From JAHRAW01 sp965212085 (GTDB taxonomy: Bacteria; Pseudomonadota; Gammaproteobacteria; Arenicellales; Poriferihabitantaceae): 64,000 bases of DNA. Positions within the stretch are counted from its first letter, which is position 1. Every line of letters starts with the position of its first letter. Under the pieces are notes generated by a model. That model was not told the DNA's origin and did not search any database. It worked only from the letters and a program-made list of their open reading frames with translations. Position numbers and translations under genes: made by a program. The stretch lies in NCBI GenBank assembly GCA_965212085.1, contig OZ243042.1:1736001-1800000 (forward strand). Reading direction: 5' to 3'. Below are positions 44,295 to 53,096 of this stretch, piece by piece.

Positions 44295-45414
44295 CCATCT
44301 GCTCCACGGATTCACAAACGCTTCGTTCGACTCGCTCGGTGACCTTGCACAAGAGTTCATATGAAATGGTTCCGGCCCAGCGCGCCACCTCATCAACACT
44401 GAGCCCGCCGCCCCACAACACCACCTTCCGCCCGACCGCGGCCTCGGCCTCCGGGCAACGGGACAAGTCCACGGTGGTCATGTCCATCGCCACCCGGCCA
44501 ATCACCGGGACGCGCGCGCCGCCGATCAGCACTTTGGCGGACCGGCTCAGCACCCGCGGATACCCATCGCCGTAACCGAACCCGACCACGCCGATACGCA
44601 TCGGTGCCGGGCTTAGGAAGGCGCCGCCGTACCCGACCGGTTGCCCCGCGGCAATAACCCTGACCGACAACAGCCGCGCTTCGAGTTGCATGACCGGCCG
44701 TAAGTCCAGTTCCGGACCACAGCGGCCGAGCAACGGCGAGCCGCCGTATAGCAGGATGCCGGGGCGTACCCAGTGCAAATGCGTCTGCGGCCACCGCATC
44801 ACCCCGGCGGAGTTGGCGAGGCTGCGCTCCAGTTGGCCGAGGTCGCCGGCGTCGGTGCCGGTGCATTGCTTGAAGCGTTGCGACTGTTGCTCCGTGCAGG
44901 GATCGTCGGAGTCATCGGCGTTGGCGAGGTGGGACATCAGGCGGATGCTTTCCACCCGCTTGTTGCGCCGCAAGCGAGCCACGGCGCCGGCCACCTCAGC
45001 GGGCGCGATGCCGAGCCGGTTCATGCCGGTATCTATCTTCAGCCACAGGCTGAGCGGTTCGCCGCGGTACTGCTCGAGCCATTGCACGTGTTGCAAGGTA
45101 TGTGCCACCGGATCAAGCCGGTACCGCCGGCACAACTCCAGGGATGCCGGCTGTTGCAACCCGGACAGCACCACCACCGGCAGCGACGGGTTGGCGGCGC
45201 GGCAGTCAATGCCCTCCTCCAGGGTGGCCACGGCGAAGGCGTCCACGCGCCCGGCAATTTCGCGGCTGACGGCGGCCATGCCATGCCCGTAGGCGTTCGA
45301 CTTGACGACCGCCATGACCCGGCAGCCCGGCGCCAGTTTGCGGACCAGGGCGAGGTTGTGGCGCAACGCCCCGGCGTCAATCAACGCCCGCGCGCGCCAA
45401 CGCTGGTTGCTCAT
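44281..45414 (-). CDS. alr: Alanine racemase
   Basis: 377 residues from the ATG at 45414. The PLP lysine is K38 in VVKSNAYGHGM, and the catalytic tyrosine lies in GFGYGDGYPR. RVAMDMTTVDLS and VLWGGGLSVDEVA complete the beta domain. It makes D-alanine for peptidoglycan. Upstream in-frame codons to 45537 do not resemble the family. It follows dnaB after about 150 bases. Confidence 0.95.
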   Translation of the reverse strand: MSNQRWRARALIDAGALRHNLALVRKLAPGCRVMAVVKSNAYGHGMAAVSREIAGRVDAFAVATLEEGIDCRAANPSLPVVVLSGLQQPASLELCRRYRLDPVAHTLQHVQWLEQYRGEPLSLWLKIDTGMNRLGIAPAEVAGAVARLRRNKRVESIRLMSHLANADDSDDPCTEQQSQRFKQCTGTDAGDLGQLERSLANSAGVMRWPQTHLHWVRPGILLYGGSPLLGRCGPELDLRPVMQLEARLLSVRVIAAGQPVGYGGAFLSPAPMRIGVVGFGYGDGYPRVLSRSAKVLIGGARVPVIGRVAMDMTTVDLSRCPEAEAAVGRKVVLWGGGLSVDEVARWAGTISYELLCKVTERVERSVCESVEQMDGQT

Positions 45415-45561
45415 GACCGGGGCGCCGGCCAGTGGCGGAAATGAAGCGGGGTTATCAATAACCGATGCGGTATCGCAAACCATCCCTGAAGAGGAGCGCA
45501 TAAAGGCTGGATACGAAAATACATAACCCCAAAACAAATCTTTCTCAAACTGCGCGGCGCG

Positions 45562-46950
45562 CTATCCGGGCAGCCCGTAATCGCCGGCGGTGCCGGCGGC
45601 GTAGTCCTCGAAACGGGTGAACTCGCCGAGGAAGGTCAGCCGCGCGGTGCCGATGGGGCCGTTGCGCTGCTTGCCGATGATTACTTCGGCGACGCCCTTT
45701 TGCTCGGTGTGTTCGTTATAGACCTCGTCGCGGTAGATGAAAAAGATCACGTCGGCGTCCTGTTCGATGGCGCCGGACTCGCGCAGGTCGGACATCACCG
45801 GGCGTTTGTTGGGGCGCTGTTCGAGGGCGCGGTTCAGCTGCGACAGCGCCATCACCGGAACATTCAGCTCCTTGGCGAGCATTTTCAGGGAGCGGGTAAT
45901 GCCGGCGATTTCCGTGGCGCGGTTTTCGTTGTCTTCGGAGGACTGCATCAACTGCAGATAATCGACGATAATCAAGCCGATATTCTTGTTGTTTTTGCGC
46001 CACAAGCGCCTCGCCCGTGCGCGCAGCTCCAGGGGCGAGAGGCCGGTGGAGTCATCCACGAATATCGGCGCTTTCCTGAGTATCCCGGCGGTGGAAAGCA
46101 GGCGCGGCCAGTCGGCTTCGCTGAGCCTGCCGGTGCGCAGTTTGTTGGAATCAATGCGCCCCATGGAGGCCAGCATGCGTATCGCCAGCTGTTCGCCGGG
46201 CATCTCCATGCTGAACACCGCCACCGGCAGATCTTTTTGGAGCGCCGCGTATTCGGCGACGTTGAGGGCGAAGGAAGTCTTGCCCATGGACGGCCGCCCG
46301 GCGACGATTACCAGGTCGCCGCGCTGCAACCCCGAAGTCTTGTCATCGAGGTCGGTAAACCCGGTGGGGATGCCGGTGATGAATTCCTTGGAGTCAAACA
46401 GTTCCTCGATGCGGTCTATGGAGCCGGTGAGGAGTTTTTGCAGTTCTACAAAACCGTCGCGACCGCCGTCGCCGCCTTCGGATATTTCCAGCACCCGCTT
46501 TTGCGCGTAGTCCAGCACTTCGCGGGGAGTTTTTCCCTGGCGGTCGTAGGCGCTGCCGGATATGTCGTTGGCCGCGGCGATCAACTCCCGCAGGATGGCG
46601 CGCTCGTGGACGATGCGGGCGTAGGTCAGGATGTTGGCGGTGCCGGGGGTGTTGTTGGCCAGCGTGCTGAGGTAGGCGAGGCCGCCGGCCTTGTCGAGGT
46701 CGCCCTGCTTCTCCAGCCACTCCGAGGCGGTAACGATGTCCGCCGGGTCGTCGTCGCCGCGCAGGCCGCGGATGGCATCGAAGATCAGGCGGTGGTTGTG
46801 GTGGTAGAAATCACCGGCCTTGACCTCGTCCACGACTTCATCCCACTTGCGGTTGTCGAGCAACAACCCGCCGAGCAACGACTGCTCCGCCTCAAGGGCT
46901 TGGGGGGGCAGTTTGGCGGCGGGGGCGGCGATTTCTGCGAGGGCGGTCAA
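45562..46950 (-). CDS. dnaB: Replicative DNA helicase DnaB
   Basis: 462 residues and no intein. The N-terminal domain reads PPQALEAEQSLLGGLLLDNR; Walker A GRPSMGKTSFALNVAEYAA is near residue 221; Walker B and SMEMPGEQLAIRMLAS, IIVDYLQLM, and LRESGAIEQDADVIFFIYRD follow. It unwinds DNA ahead of the replication fork. It lies downstream of rplI with a terminator between them, then alr and radA follow in the same direction. Confidence 0.97.
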   Translation of the reverse strand: MTALAEIAAPAAKLPPQALEAEQSLLGGLLLDNRKWDEVVDEVKAGDFYHHNHRLIFDAIRGLRGDDDPADIVTASEWLEKQGDLDKAGGLAYLSTLANNTPGTANILTYARIVHERAILRELIAAANDISGSAYDRQGKTPREVLDYAQKRVLEISEGGDGGRDGFVELQKLLTGSIDRIEELFDSKEFITGIPTGFTDLDDKTSGLQRGDLVIVAGRPSMGKTSFALNVAEYAALQKDLPVAVFSMEMPGEQLAIRMLASMGRIDSNKLRTGRLSEADWPRLLSTAGILRKAPIFVDDSTGLSPLELRARARRLWRKNNKNIGLIIVDYLQLMQSSEDNENRATEIAGITRSLKMLAKELNVPVMALSQLNRALEQRPNKRPVMSDLRESGAIEQDADVIFFIYRDEVYNEHTEQKGVAEVIIGKQRNGPIGTARLTFLGEFTRFEDYAAGTAGDYGLPG

Positions 46951-47024
46951 TTTGGCGTCAGTTGCGGGTCGGTTCAGGGGAATTGTTACGGGTTTTGTGC
47001 AAGCATACCAGAGAATCGGCGAAG

Positions 47025-47056
47025 CACAAAAAAAAGCGCCCGCAGGCGCTTTTTTC
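47025..47056 (-). terminator. Terminator of the rpsF-rpsR-rplI operon
   Basis: Stem AAGCGCC/GGCGCTT at 47034-47051 with a 4-base loop. Eight A on the plus strand (47028-47035) give a T run on the minus strand, and T residues follow on the plus strand too, so it could work in both directions. Confidence 0.85.
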
Positions 47057-47073
47057 GGGGGCGGCGGTCAAGA

Positions 47074-47643
47074 TTATTCTCCGGCCTCGCCGTCGCCACC
47101 GTCCTGATGCGCCTCGGCGACGCCGGGCGGGTCGGCGGTATCGGCAGTTTCGGCGGTATCGGCAACATCGGCCTGGTCCGGCGGCGGCGCGTCGGAACCC
47201 CCTTCCCCGAGCACGGTAATTTTCACCTCAAAGCGCACTTCCGGGTGCAGGATGACGTCCGCCGCAAACGCGCCGGTCTGCTTGATGGGCCCGCCGGGCT
47301 GAAAGATTTCCGCTTTCTCGATGCGGCAGCCGGCTTCGGTGAGGGCTTCGGCGATGTCCGCCGGCGACACCGACCCGTACAGTTTGCCGGCTTCGCCGGC
47401 CAGCCGGGTGACGGTAACTTCGCGAAGCGCGAGGTCGGCCCGCGCCTGCGCCACCTCCATGCGCTTGCTTTCCTCCTCGGCCAGTTGCCGGCGGCGCTCA
47501 TCAACCCTGGCCTTGGCCTCGTCGGTGGCGCGCATGGCTTTTTTCTGCGGGATCAGGAAATTGCGGGCGTAGCCGTTGGCCACCTTGACGGTATCGCCGA
47601 GGTCGCCGAGGTTCTGGATTTTTTCCAGTAAGATGATCTCCAT
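47074..47643 (-). CDS. rplI: Ribosomal protein bL9 with acidic C-terminal extension
   Basis: 189 residues against ~149 in E. coli. MEIILLEKIQNLGDLGDTVKVANGYARNFLIPQ is the L9 N-domain signature; the C-domain ends at VRFEVKITVLGEGG. About 40 further residues are acidic low complexity (DQADVADTAETADTADPPGV, then AEAHQDGGDGEAGE). L9 stabilises the L1 stalk and limits frameshifting. It lies 33 bases after rpsR. The tail parallels those on S6 and L21. Confidence 0.93.
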   Translation of the reverse strand: MEIILLEKIQNLGDLGDTVKVANGYARNFLIPQKKAMRATDEAKARVDERRRQLAEEESKRMEVAQARADLALREVTVTRLAGEAGKLYGSVSPADIAEALTEAGCRIEKAEIFQPGGPIKQTGAFAADVILHPEVRFEVKITVLGEGGSDAPPPDQADVADTAETADTADPPGVAEAHQDGGDGEAGE

Positions 47644-47676
47644 CGTGGTTCCTGTGTCCGATGTGATGACGCCGGC

Positions 47677-47907
47677 CTAGTTGTCGTGCTGGTCGGTGTA
47701 GGGAATCAGCGCAAGGTAGCGGGCGCGCTTGACCGCAGCGGCCAGTTGGCGCTGGAAGTGCGCCTTGGTGCCGGTGCTGCGGCGCGGCAAAATCTTGCCG
47801 GTTTCGCTGATATTGGCCTTGAGGATGTCGAGGTCCTTGTAATCAATGGACTGAATCCCCTCGGCGGTGAACTTGCAAAAGCGCGGACGGCGCTGCATTC
47901 TGGCCAT
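47677..47907 (-). CDS. rpsR: Ribosomal protein bS18
   Basis: 76 residues, normal length. RRPRFCKFTAEGIQSIDYKD, ISETGKILPRRSTGTKAHFQ and KRARYLALIPYTD are diagnostic. Its ATG overlaps the rpsF stop by one base (TAATG). S18 pairs with S6 in the 30S platform. Confidence 0.97.
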   Translation of the reverse strand: MARMQRRPRFCKFTAEGIQSIDYKDLDILKANISETGKILPRRSTGTKAHFQRQLAAAVKRARYLALIPYTDQHDN

Positions 47908-48587
47908 TATGCGGTCTCCGGTTTGGATTCGGGTGCGGGTTCGGGTTTGTCTTCTTCAGGCTTGCTTTCGTCAGGTTTGTCTTCCGCGGGCTTGTCCTCG
48001 TCAGGTTTTTCTTCCGCGGGTTTTTCAGCATCAGCGGTCTCGGTCTGACCGGCGTCCCGAGTGGCTTCCCCGCTCTCGTCCTGAGACGCTTCCCGCTTCT
48101 CATCCCGGCCCGCATCCGCCTTTGGTTCGGCGGCAGCCGCCGTTTCGGTGGCGCGGTCGGGCTTGTCCGGGGCCGGCCGGGCCGATTTGGGGTCGCGGTC
48201 GGGCTTGTCCCGCGCGGCCTTTTTTTCCGCTTGAATCCGCGCTTCCTCGCGGTCTTCGGCGGCTTTGGCTTTGGCGAGGGCGGACTGTTCGCTCACCGCG
48301 CGCCCGCGCCGGATCACCAGGCTGCGGATAATGGAGTCATTGAACTTGAAGTTTTTTTCCAGTTCCCGCAGCGTCTCGAGGCCACATTCGACGTTGAACA
48401 TCACGTAGTGGGCCTTGTGAACCTCGTTGATCATGTAGGCCAGACGCCGCCGGCCCCAGTCTTCAACGCGGTGAACCAGCCCTTTCCCGGCGTCGGCGCC
48501 CACCATCTCCCGGTAGCGGTCAAGCATGGCCGGCACCTGTTCGCTCTGATCCGGGTGGATCAGCAGCACGATTTCATAGTGTCTCAT
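47907..48587 (-). CDS. rpsF: Ribosomal protein bS6 with long charged C-terminal extension
   Basis: 226 residues, about 100 beyond the usual length. MRHYEIVLLIHPDQSEQVPA, EDWGRRRLAYMINEVHKAHY and NFKFNDSIIRSLVIR define S6. After roughly residue 100 the chain is Lys/Glu/Asp/Ala/Pro-rich, ending in near repeats such as EKPDEDKPAEDKPDESKPEE. E. coli S6 has a short Glu tail made by RimK; this one is encoded. It is the first gene of rpsF-rpsR-rplI. A TAGAAT hexamer on the minus strand (48656-48661) may be its minus-10. Confidence 0.93.
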   Translation of the reverse strand: MRHYEIVLLIHPDQSEQVPAMLDRYREMVGADAGKGLVHRVEDWGRRRLAYMINEVHKAHYVMFNVECGLETLRELEKNFKFNDSIIRSLVIRRGRAVSEQSALAKAKAAEDREEARIQAEKKAARDKPDRDPKSARPAPDKPDRATETAAAAEPKADAGRDEKREASQDESGEATRDAGQTETADAEKPAEEKPDEDKPAEDKPDESKPEEDKPEPAPESKPETA

Positions 48588-48727
48588 GGATTCTCCCCAT
48601 GGGTTGTATCTTCCCGCGACGCGGTGAAGAAAGGAGTTTGTGAAAGTAAAAGCGGATTCTACCCGATCCGGCGGCGGCGGGCAATGGCCTCAGCAACTAT
48701 CAGCAAGCATTGGCCGCCGCCCCACGA

Positions 48728-48757
48728 ACAAAAGGCCGGCGGAGCCGGCCTTTCATC
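48728..48757 (-). terminator. Terminator after the solute-binding protein gene
   Basis: AAGGCCGGC/GCCGGCCTT stem with a GGA loop at 48732-48752, followed on the minus strand by TTTTG. The T run is short, so efficiency is uncertain. Confidence 0.6.
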
Positions 48758-48779
48758 TTTTGCCACGAAGTGTACCGAA

Positions 48780-50426
48780 TCAGACAAACCACCATCGTTC
48801 GGCGTTCTTCGCCCCGTCCAGTTCCCAGTTGGCGCCGATGACTTCCGGCGTGCCGACCTTGTCGGTATGGGCGTACAGGTCGCTCTGGAACAACGGCAGC
48901 AACACGCCGCCTTCGTTGTGGACGATGCGCTGCATCTCGACGTAGATCTCGCGGCGCTTGCCGGTATCCAACTCGGCGCGCCCCTGGATCAGCAACTGGT
49001 TGAAGCGTTCGTGTTTCCAGTAGGTGTCGTTCCACTCCGCGTCCGCCGCGTACACCTGGGAGAACATCCAGTTTTCGGTGGGGCGTCCGCTCCAGTAGCA
49101 GGCCACGAAGGGCTTTTTCAGCCACACGTTGGACCAGTAACCGTCGTCAGGCTCGCGCACAACCTCGATGTCAATGCCCGCCGGGCGCGCCGTCTCTTTC
49201 ATCAACTGCGCCGCGTCCACGGCACCGCCGAAACCGGTTTCCGCGGCGTGGAACTTGATTTTCAAGTTGTCCAGGCCGGCCTTCTTGAGGTAGTGCCTGG
49301 CCTTGTCGGGATCATATTCGCGCTGGGGAATCTCATCGGTGGTGGCGCGGTAGATGTTGGCCGGGCCGATGGGGCTGTCGTTGCCCAACTCGCCGTAGCC
49401 GTACTTGATCTTTTTCAGCCACTGTTCGCGGTCAACGATGTGCTTGATGGCGAGGCGCACGTTGTTGTCATCAAAAGGCGCGGTGTCGGTGCGCATCGGC
49501 AGGGTGATCTGCTTGTTGCCGGTGGTGTACGCCACCTTGATGCCGGCCACCTTCTTCAGGCGGTTCACGGTTTTGGCCTCAACGTTGTTCATACAGTCCA
49601 CCGCGCCGGTGCGCAGGCCGTTGGTGCGCGAATTGGGGTCGGGTATCTGGAAGGTTTCGTTCTCGTCGAAGTGCGCCACGCCCGCTTTCCAGTAGTTCGG
49701 ATTGCGCTTGGTGAGGGTGCGCACGCCGGGGTCGTGATCGACCAGGGAATAGCCGCCGGTGCCGTTCCCGGACTGCCAGTCCACGGTGCCGTCGCCGTTG
49801 GAGGGGCAGATGCCGAGGTGGTAGTCGCTCAGGATGAACGGGAAGTCGGCGTCGCCGCCTTTGAGGTTGGCGACCACGGTGTGCTTGCCGTCGGCCTTGA
49901 ACGAGTCCACGCCGTTCATGATGCCCTTGGCCGCGGAGGTTGTCCCTTCGCTGATATGACGATTGAGGGAATCCACCACGTCCTCGGCGCCGAGGGTCTT
50001 GCCGTTGTGGAACTCAACGCCCTTGCGAACCTGGAAGGTCCAGATTTTGGCGTCGGGGCTGGCTTCCCAGCTTTCCGCCAGTTCCGGTACCAGGTTGCCG
50101 TCGGCGGCCACTTCGGTGAGGCCGTTGCGAAGCTGGCCGAACTGCACGCTGATCATGTACAGGTCGAGAATCTGGCCGGGGTCGAGGATGTCGCTGGTGG
50201 CGCCGCCGGTCAGCGCGGTTCGCAGGCGCCCGCCCTTTTTGGGCGTGGCCGCTTCCGCTTTGCCGACCAAAGCCGAAGCCGCGGTCATGGAAACCCCAAG
50301 GGCCAGCGCCCCGGAGATAAAGTTGCGGCGGCTGACGCGGCCGTTTTCAAAGGAAGACTGGAGCCGCTCAAACTTCTCCAGGGTCTCCCGGTCCGGCGCT
50401 TTGGCCGGTTTGTTGTTGGTGGACAT
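48780..50426 (-). CDS. Tat-exported family-5 (peptide/opine type) ABC solute-binding protein
   Basis: 548 residues from the ATG at 50426, which lies nine bases from GAGG; an ATG two codons earlier is only three bases from it. A long n-region ends in the twin-arginine motif VSRRNFISGALALGVSMTAA and an AEAATP cleavage region. The mature part has the SBP_bac_5 layout: GLTEVAADGNLVPELAESWE, WTFQVRKGVEFHNGKTLGAE, and SPIGPANIYRATTDEIPQRE. It binds peptides, opines or similar solutes in the periplasm. No permease or ATPase of this class is nearby, so it is an orphan. The ligand is unknown. Confidence 0.87.
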   Translation of the reverse strand: MSTNNKPAKAPDRETLEKFERLQSSFENGRVSRRNFISGALALGVSMTAASALVGKAEAATPKKGGRLRTALTGGATSDILDPGQILDLYMISVQFGQLRNGLTEVAADGNLVPELAESWEASPDAKIWTFQVRKGVEFHNGKTLGAEDVVDSLNRHISEGTTSAAKGIMNGVDSFKADGKHTVVANLKGGDADFPFILSDYHLGICPSNGDGTVDWQSGNGTGGYSLVDHDPGVRTLTKRNPNYWKAGVAHFDENETFQIPDPNSRTNGLRTGAVDCMNNVEAKTVNRLKKVAGIKVAYTTGNKQITLPMRTDTAPFDDNNVRLAIKHIVDREQWLKKIKYGYGELGNDSPIGPANIYRATTDEIPQREYDPDKARHYLKKAGLDNLKIKFHAAETGFGGAVDAAQLMKETARPAGIDIEVVREPDDGYWSNVWLKKPFVACYWSGRPTENWMFSQVYAADAEWNDTYWKHERFNQLLIQGRAELDTGKRREIYVEMQRIVHNEGGVLLPLFQSDLYAHTDKVGTPEVIGANWELDGAKNAERWWFV

Positions 50427-50504
50427 AAACATTTTCCTCTATTGGTGGTTGCGATGCGCCCGTGGGCGTCGCGTTATATGGTAGCCAGATGATAGCACAA
50501 ACAA

Positions 50505-50740
50505 ACCGGGGGATGCGCGGGCGCGGGCGCGCGTTTGTGGTGCGCGGGGGGGCGCGTTTGTGGTGCGCGTGACGCGCATTGCGGGGGCAGGGGGCGGGGA
50601 CCCCCGCACCCCCCTTTGCGGCGCGGGGAAACTCCTGTTTCCAGCGCCGCGCGCACATCCCTGTGCGCGACAGTCCGGCTAGCGCCGGAAGGGTTTGAAT
50701 GACGGCGGGTGTGAAGACAGGTCGCGACTTGCCCCTGCGT
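50505..50740 (+). repeat. Hairpin-cluster repeat, copy 4, with modules G and D
   Basis: Contains a G/C-tract hairpin (50581-50606), the nested hairpin at 50618-50650 (inner arms GGAAAC/GTTTCC as in copy 1), a GCGCACA/TGTGCGC hairpin near 50651-50668, module G (CAGTCCGGCTAGCGCCGGAA) and a decayed palindrome D (ACAGGTCGCGACTTGCCCC). Confidence 0.8.
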
Positions 50741-50797
50741 CTTTCGGCACGGCAAAAGCGCGATGCCCTTGTATTCCGGGGGGTAAAAAAATTTGGG

Positions 50798-50826
50798 TTG
50801 ACCGGGGGCTGCGGTATGGCTAAAAT
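50798..50826 (+). promoter_or_regulatory. Sigma-70-like promoter of rplU-rpmA
   Basis: TTGACC (50798-50803), a 17-base spacer, TAAAAT (50821-50826). The rplU start is 90 bases downstream. Confidence 0.7.
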
Positions 50827-50915
50827 CCTGTCTTTCCACCCCGAATGTCCCGGCGTGTGTGCGCCGTGGCTTTCGGTGGTTGTATAAATGAACGAATAAT
50901 TGACGGATTCCCCCA

Positions 50916-51497
50916 ATGTACGCAGTAATTGAAACCGGCGGCAAGCAGTACAAGGTCGCGGTCGGCGACAAACTTAAAGTCGAAAAACTGGCCGCCGCCG
51001 AGGGTGCGTCGGTGGAGTTGGGGCGGGTGCTGATGGTCGCCGATGGCGAGCGCATCACGGCCGGTTCGTCGGCGCCGCAAACCGCGGTTTCGGCCACCGT
51101 GCTCGGCCATGGCCGGGGCGAGCGGATTCGCGTGTTCAAGATGAAGCGGCGCAAGAACTACCGCCGCACCCAGGGGCATCGCCAGTCCTATACCGAAATC
51201 GAGATCACGGCCATCGGCGGCGGGAAAACTGCGGCGAAGACCGCAGTGAAGACCGAAGTGAAGACTGAAGCAAAAGCCGAAGCGAAGGCCGAAGCAAAAG
51301 CTGGGGCAACGACCAAAACATCCACTGACAAAAGCGTGGCGGCCAAAAAGAAAACTGCCGCGAAAACCGAAGCAAAAGCCGGGGCAACGACCGAAACAAA
51401 GACCGCCAAAAAGAGCGCGACGACCGAAACATCCGCCGGCAAAAGCGTAGCGGCCAAAAAGCAGTCAGAGCAACCGGCAAAAAAAGAAACCGATTGA
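50916..51497 (+). CDS. rplU: Ribosomal protein bL21 with histone-H1-like C-terminal tail
   Basis: 193 residues against ~103 in E. coli. MYAVIETGGKQYKVAVGDKL, VLGHGRGERIRVFKMKRRKN and YRRTQGHRQSYTEIEI define L21. The last ~90 residues consist of Ala/Lys/Thr/Glu repeats (AKTAVKTEVKTEAKAEAK; TTETKTAKKSATTETSAGKS), resembling histone-H1-like bacterial tails. The tail contains two related ~30-codon units, so it grew by duplication. L21 binds 23S rRNA. It is co-transcribed with rpmA. Confidence 0.93.
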   Translation: MYAVIETGGKQYKVAVGDKLKVEKLAAAEGASVELGRVLMVADGERITAGSSAPQTAVSATVLGHGRGERIRVFKMKRRKNYRRTQGHRQSYTEIEITAIGGGKTAAKTAVKTEVKTEAKAEAKAEAKAGATTKTSTDKSVAAKKKTAAKTEAKAGATTETKTAKKSATTETSAGKSVAAKKQSEQPAKKETD

Positions 51498-51548
51498 CCG
51501 CGCCACCGCGCCGGTTGATCAATCCGCACAGTCACAGAGGCAAAGCAG

Positions 51549-51806
51549 ATGGCACACAAAAAAGCCGGGGGCAGTTCCCGCAATGGTCGTGATTCGGCGT
51601 CTAAACGCCTCGGCGTTAAAAAATTCGGCGGCCAGCAGGTGCTGGCCGGCAACATCATCGTGCGCCAGCGCGGCAGTTCCTTCCACGCCGGCGGCAACGT
51701 CAGGGCGGGCCGGGATTACACCCTGTTCGCCACCGCCCCGGGCAAGGTATTATTCGAAGTCAAAGGCCCCAAAAAGCGCAGAACGGTCAGCGTGGTCACC
51801 GAGTAA
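51549..51806 (+). CDS. rpmA: Ribosomal protein bL27
   Basis: 85 residues. MAHKKAGGSSRNGRDSASKR is the invariant L27 start that reaches the peptidyl-transferase centre, then LGVKKFGGQQVLAGNIIVRQ. An AGAGG ribosome site precedes the ATG. It follows rplU and is ended by a strong terminator. Confidence 0.97.
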   Translation: MAHKKAGGSSRNGRDSASKRLGVKKFGGQQVLAGNIIVRQRGSSFHAGGNVRAGRDYTLFATAPGKVLFEVKGPKKRRTVSVVTE

Positions 51807-51833
51807 TTCACGGGTATATCCGAACGGCACGGA

Positions 51834-51864
51834 ACCCCGCTTTGGTGACAAAGCGGGGTTTTTG
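51834..51864 (+). terminator. Rho-independent terminator of rplU-rpmA
   Basis: Twelve-pair stem AACCCCGCTTTG/CAAAGCGGGGTT with a GTGA loop followed by TTT. Confidence 0.92.
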
Positions 51865-51938
51865 CTACGGGGGCGCAGGGTTTTTGCGCCCGCCCCTGAC
51901 CCTGATCCTGATACCAGACGGACGGCGCCACAACCACC

Positions 51939-53096
51939 ATGAAATTCGTTGACGAAGCAACCATCCGGGTCGTTGCCGGCAAAGGCGGCAACGGCTGCCT
52001 GAGTTTCCTGCGCGAGAAGCACCGGCCCAAAGGCGGGCCGGACGGCGGCGACGGCGGCGGCGGCGGCAGCGTTTATGTGTGCGCCGACAACGGCCTCAAC
52101 ACGCTGGCGGATTTTCGCTACACGCGATTGTACCGGGCGCACAGCGGGCGCGGCGGGGCGGGGCGCGACCGCTGTGGCCGGGGCGGCGCCGACCTGAGCG
52201 TGCGAACGCCGCCGGGAACCGTGATCACAGACGCGCTTACCTCGGAGTTGATCGGCGACGTGATTCGCCACGGCGACCGTTTGCTGGTGGCCCGTGGAGG
52301 CCACGGCGGGCTGGGTAATGCGCGCTTCAAATCAAGCACTAACCGCACGCCGCGCCGGACCACGCCGGGCAGGCCGGGCGATGAACGGCAACTCAAACTC
52401 GAACTGAAGGTGCTGGCGGACGTCGGCTTGCTGGGCTTGCCCAACGCCGGAAAATCAACCTTGCTGGCGCGGGTGTCCCGTGCGCGCCCGAAAATCGCCG
52501 ACTACCCGTTCACCACGTTGTATCCGCAACTGGGTATGGTGGAAACCGGCGGCTTGCGGGGAGGGGCAGGGGGGCGCGGCACGGCCAACGGCTTCGTGAT
52601 GGCCGACATTCCGGGCTTGATTCCGGGCGCCGCCCACGGCGCCGGCCTCGGCATGCGGTTTTTGAAGCACTTGATGCGCAACCGGATATTGCTGCACCTC
52701 GTGGACGCCGCGCCCATGGATCCCGAAGTTCTGGCCCGGGCGGTGCGCGAAATCGAGCGGGAGTTGCGCGCTTTTGACGCCTTTGATTCCTCTGATAAAG
52801 GGGCCGCGCTGCCGGAAAAGGAGCGCTGGCTGGTGCTGAATAAAATTGACCTGCTGGAGGCGTCGAAGGCGGCGCGGCTTGGGGACGCGCTCAGGCGCGA
52901 ACTGAGGCGCGAACCCGGACGCCAATCCGAACCCGCCCTTCCGGTGTACCTGATTTCCGCGGCCACCGGCCAGGGATGCGACGGGCTGGTCAATGACCTG
53001 ATGAAACGGCTGGCCGAACTGGCCGAACCGGGCGAATGGACTGAGGAGGCCGCCGGGGAGACCGAAACTATGGCGTTGCAGGCCGAACATGGCTGA
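51939..53096 (+). CDS. obgE: GTPase ObgE/CgtA, 50S assembly factor
   Basis: 385 residues. The glycine-rich Obg fold (GGNGCLSFLREKHRPKGGPD) is followed by the G domain with GLPNAGKSTLL near residue 165, switch motif KIADYPFTTLYPQLG, DIPGLIPGA and NKIDLL. It controls late 50S assembly and stress responses. A short acidic C-terminus ends within the start of proB, overlapping by eight bases. Confidence 0.97.
   Translation: MKFVDEATIRVVAGKGGNGCLSFLREKHRPKGGPDGGDGGGGGSVYVCADNGLNTLADFRYTRLYRAHSGRGGAGRDRCGRGGADLSVRTPPGTVITDALTSELIGDVIRHGDRLLVARGGHGGLGNARFKSSTNRTPRRTTPGRPGDERQLKLELKVLADVGLLGLPNAGKSTLLARVSRARPKIADYPFTTLYPQLGMVETGGLRGGAGGRGTANGFVMADIPGLIPGAAHGAGLGMRFLKHLMRNRILLHLVDAAPMDPEVLARAVREIERELRAFDAFDSSDKGAALPEKERWLVLNKIDLLEASKAARLGDALRRELRREPGRQSEPALPVYLISAATGQGCDGLVNDLMKRLAELAEPGEWTEEAAGETETMALQAEHG

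Larger units (their letters stand above)
50427..50915. other. Intergenic region with a repeat block and the rplU promoter
   Basis: 489 bases. 50505-50740 is repeat; the rest holds the rplU promoter. I see no gene. Confidence 0.65.

Noticed and set aside
45562..46950. Intein in dnaB.
   Set aside because: The protein is normal length and the helicase motifs are continuous.
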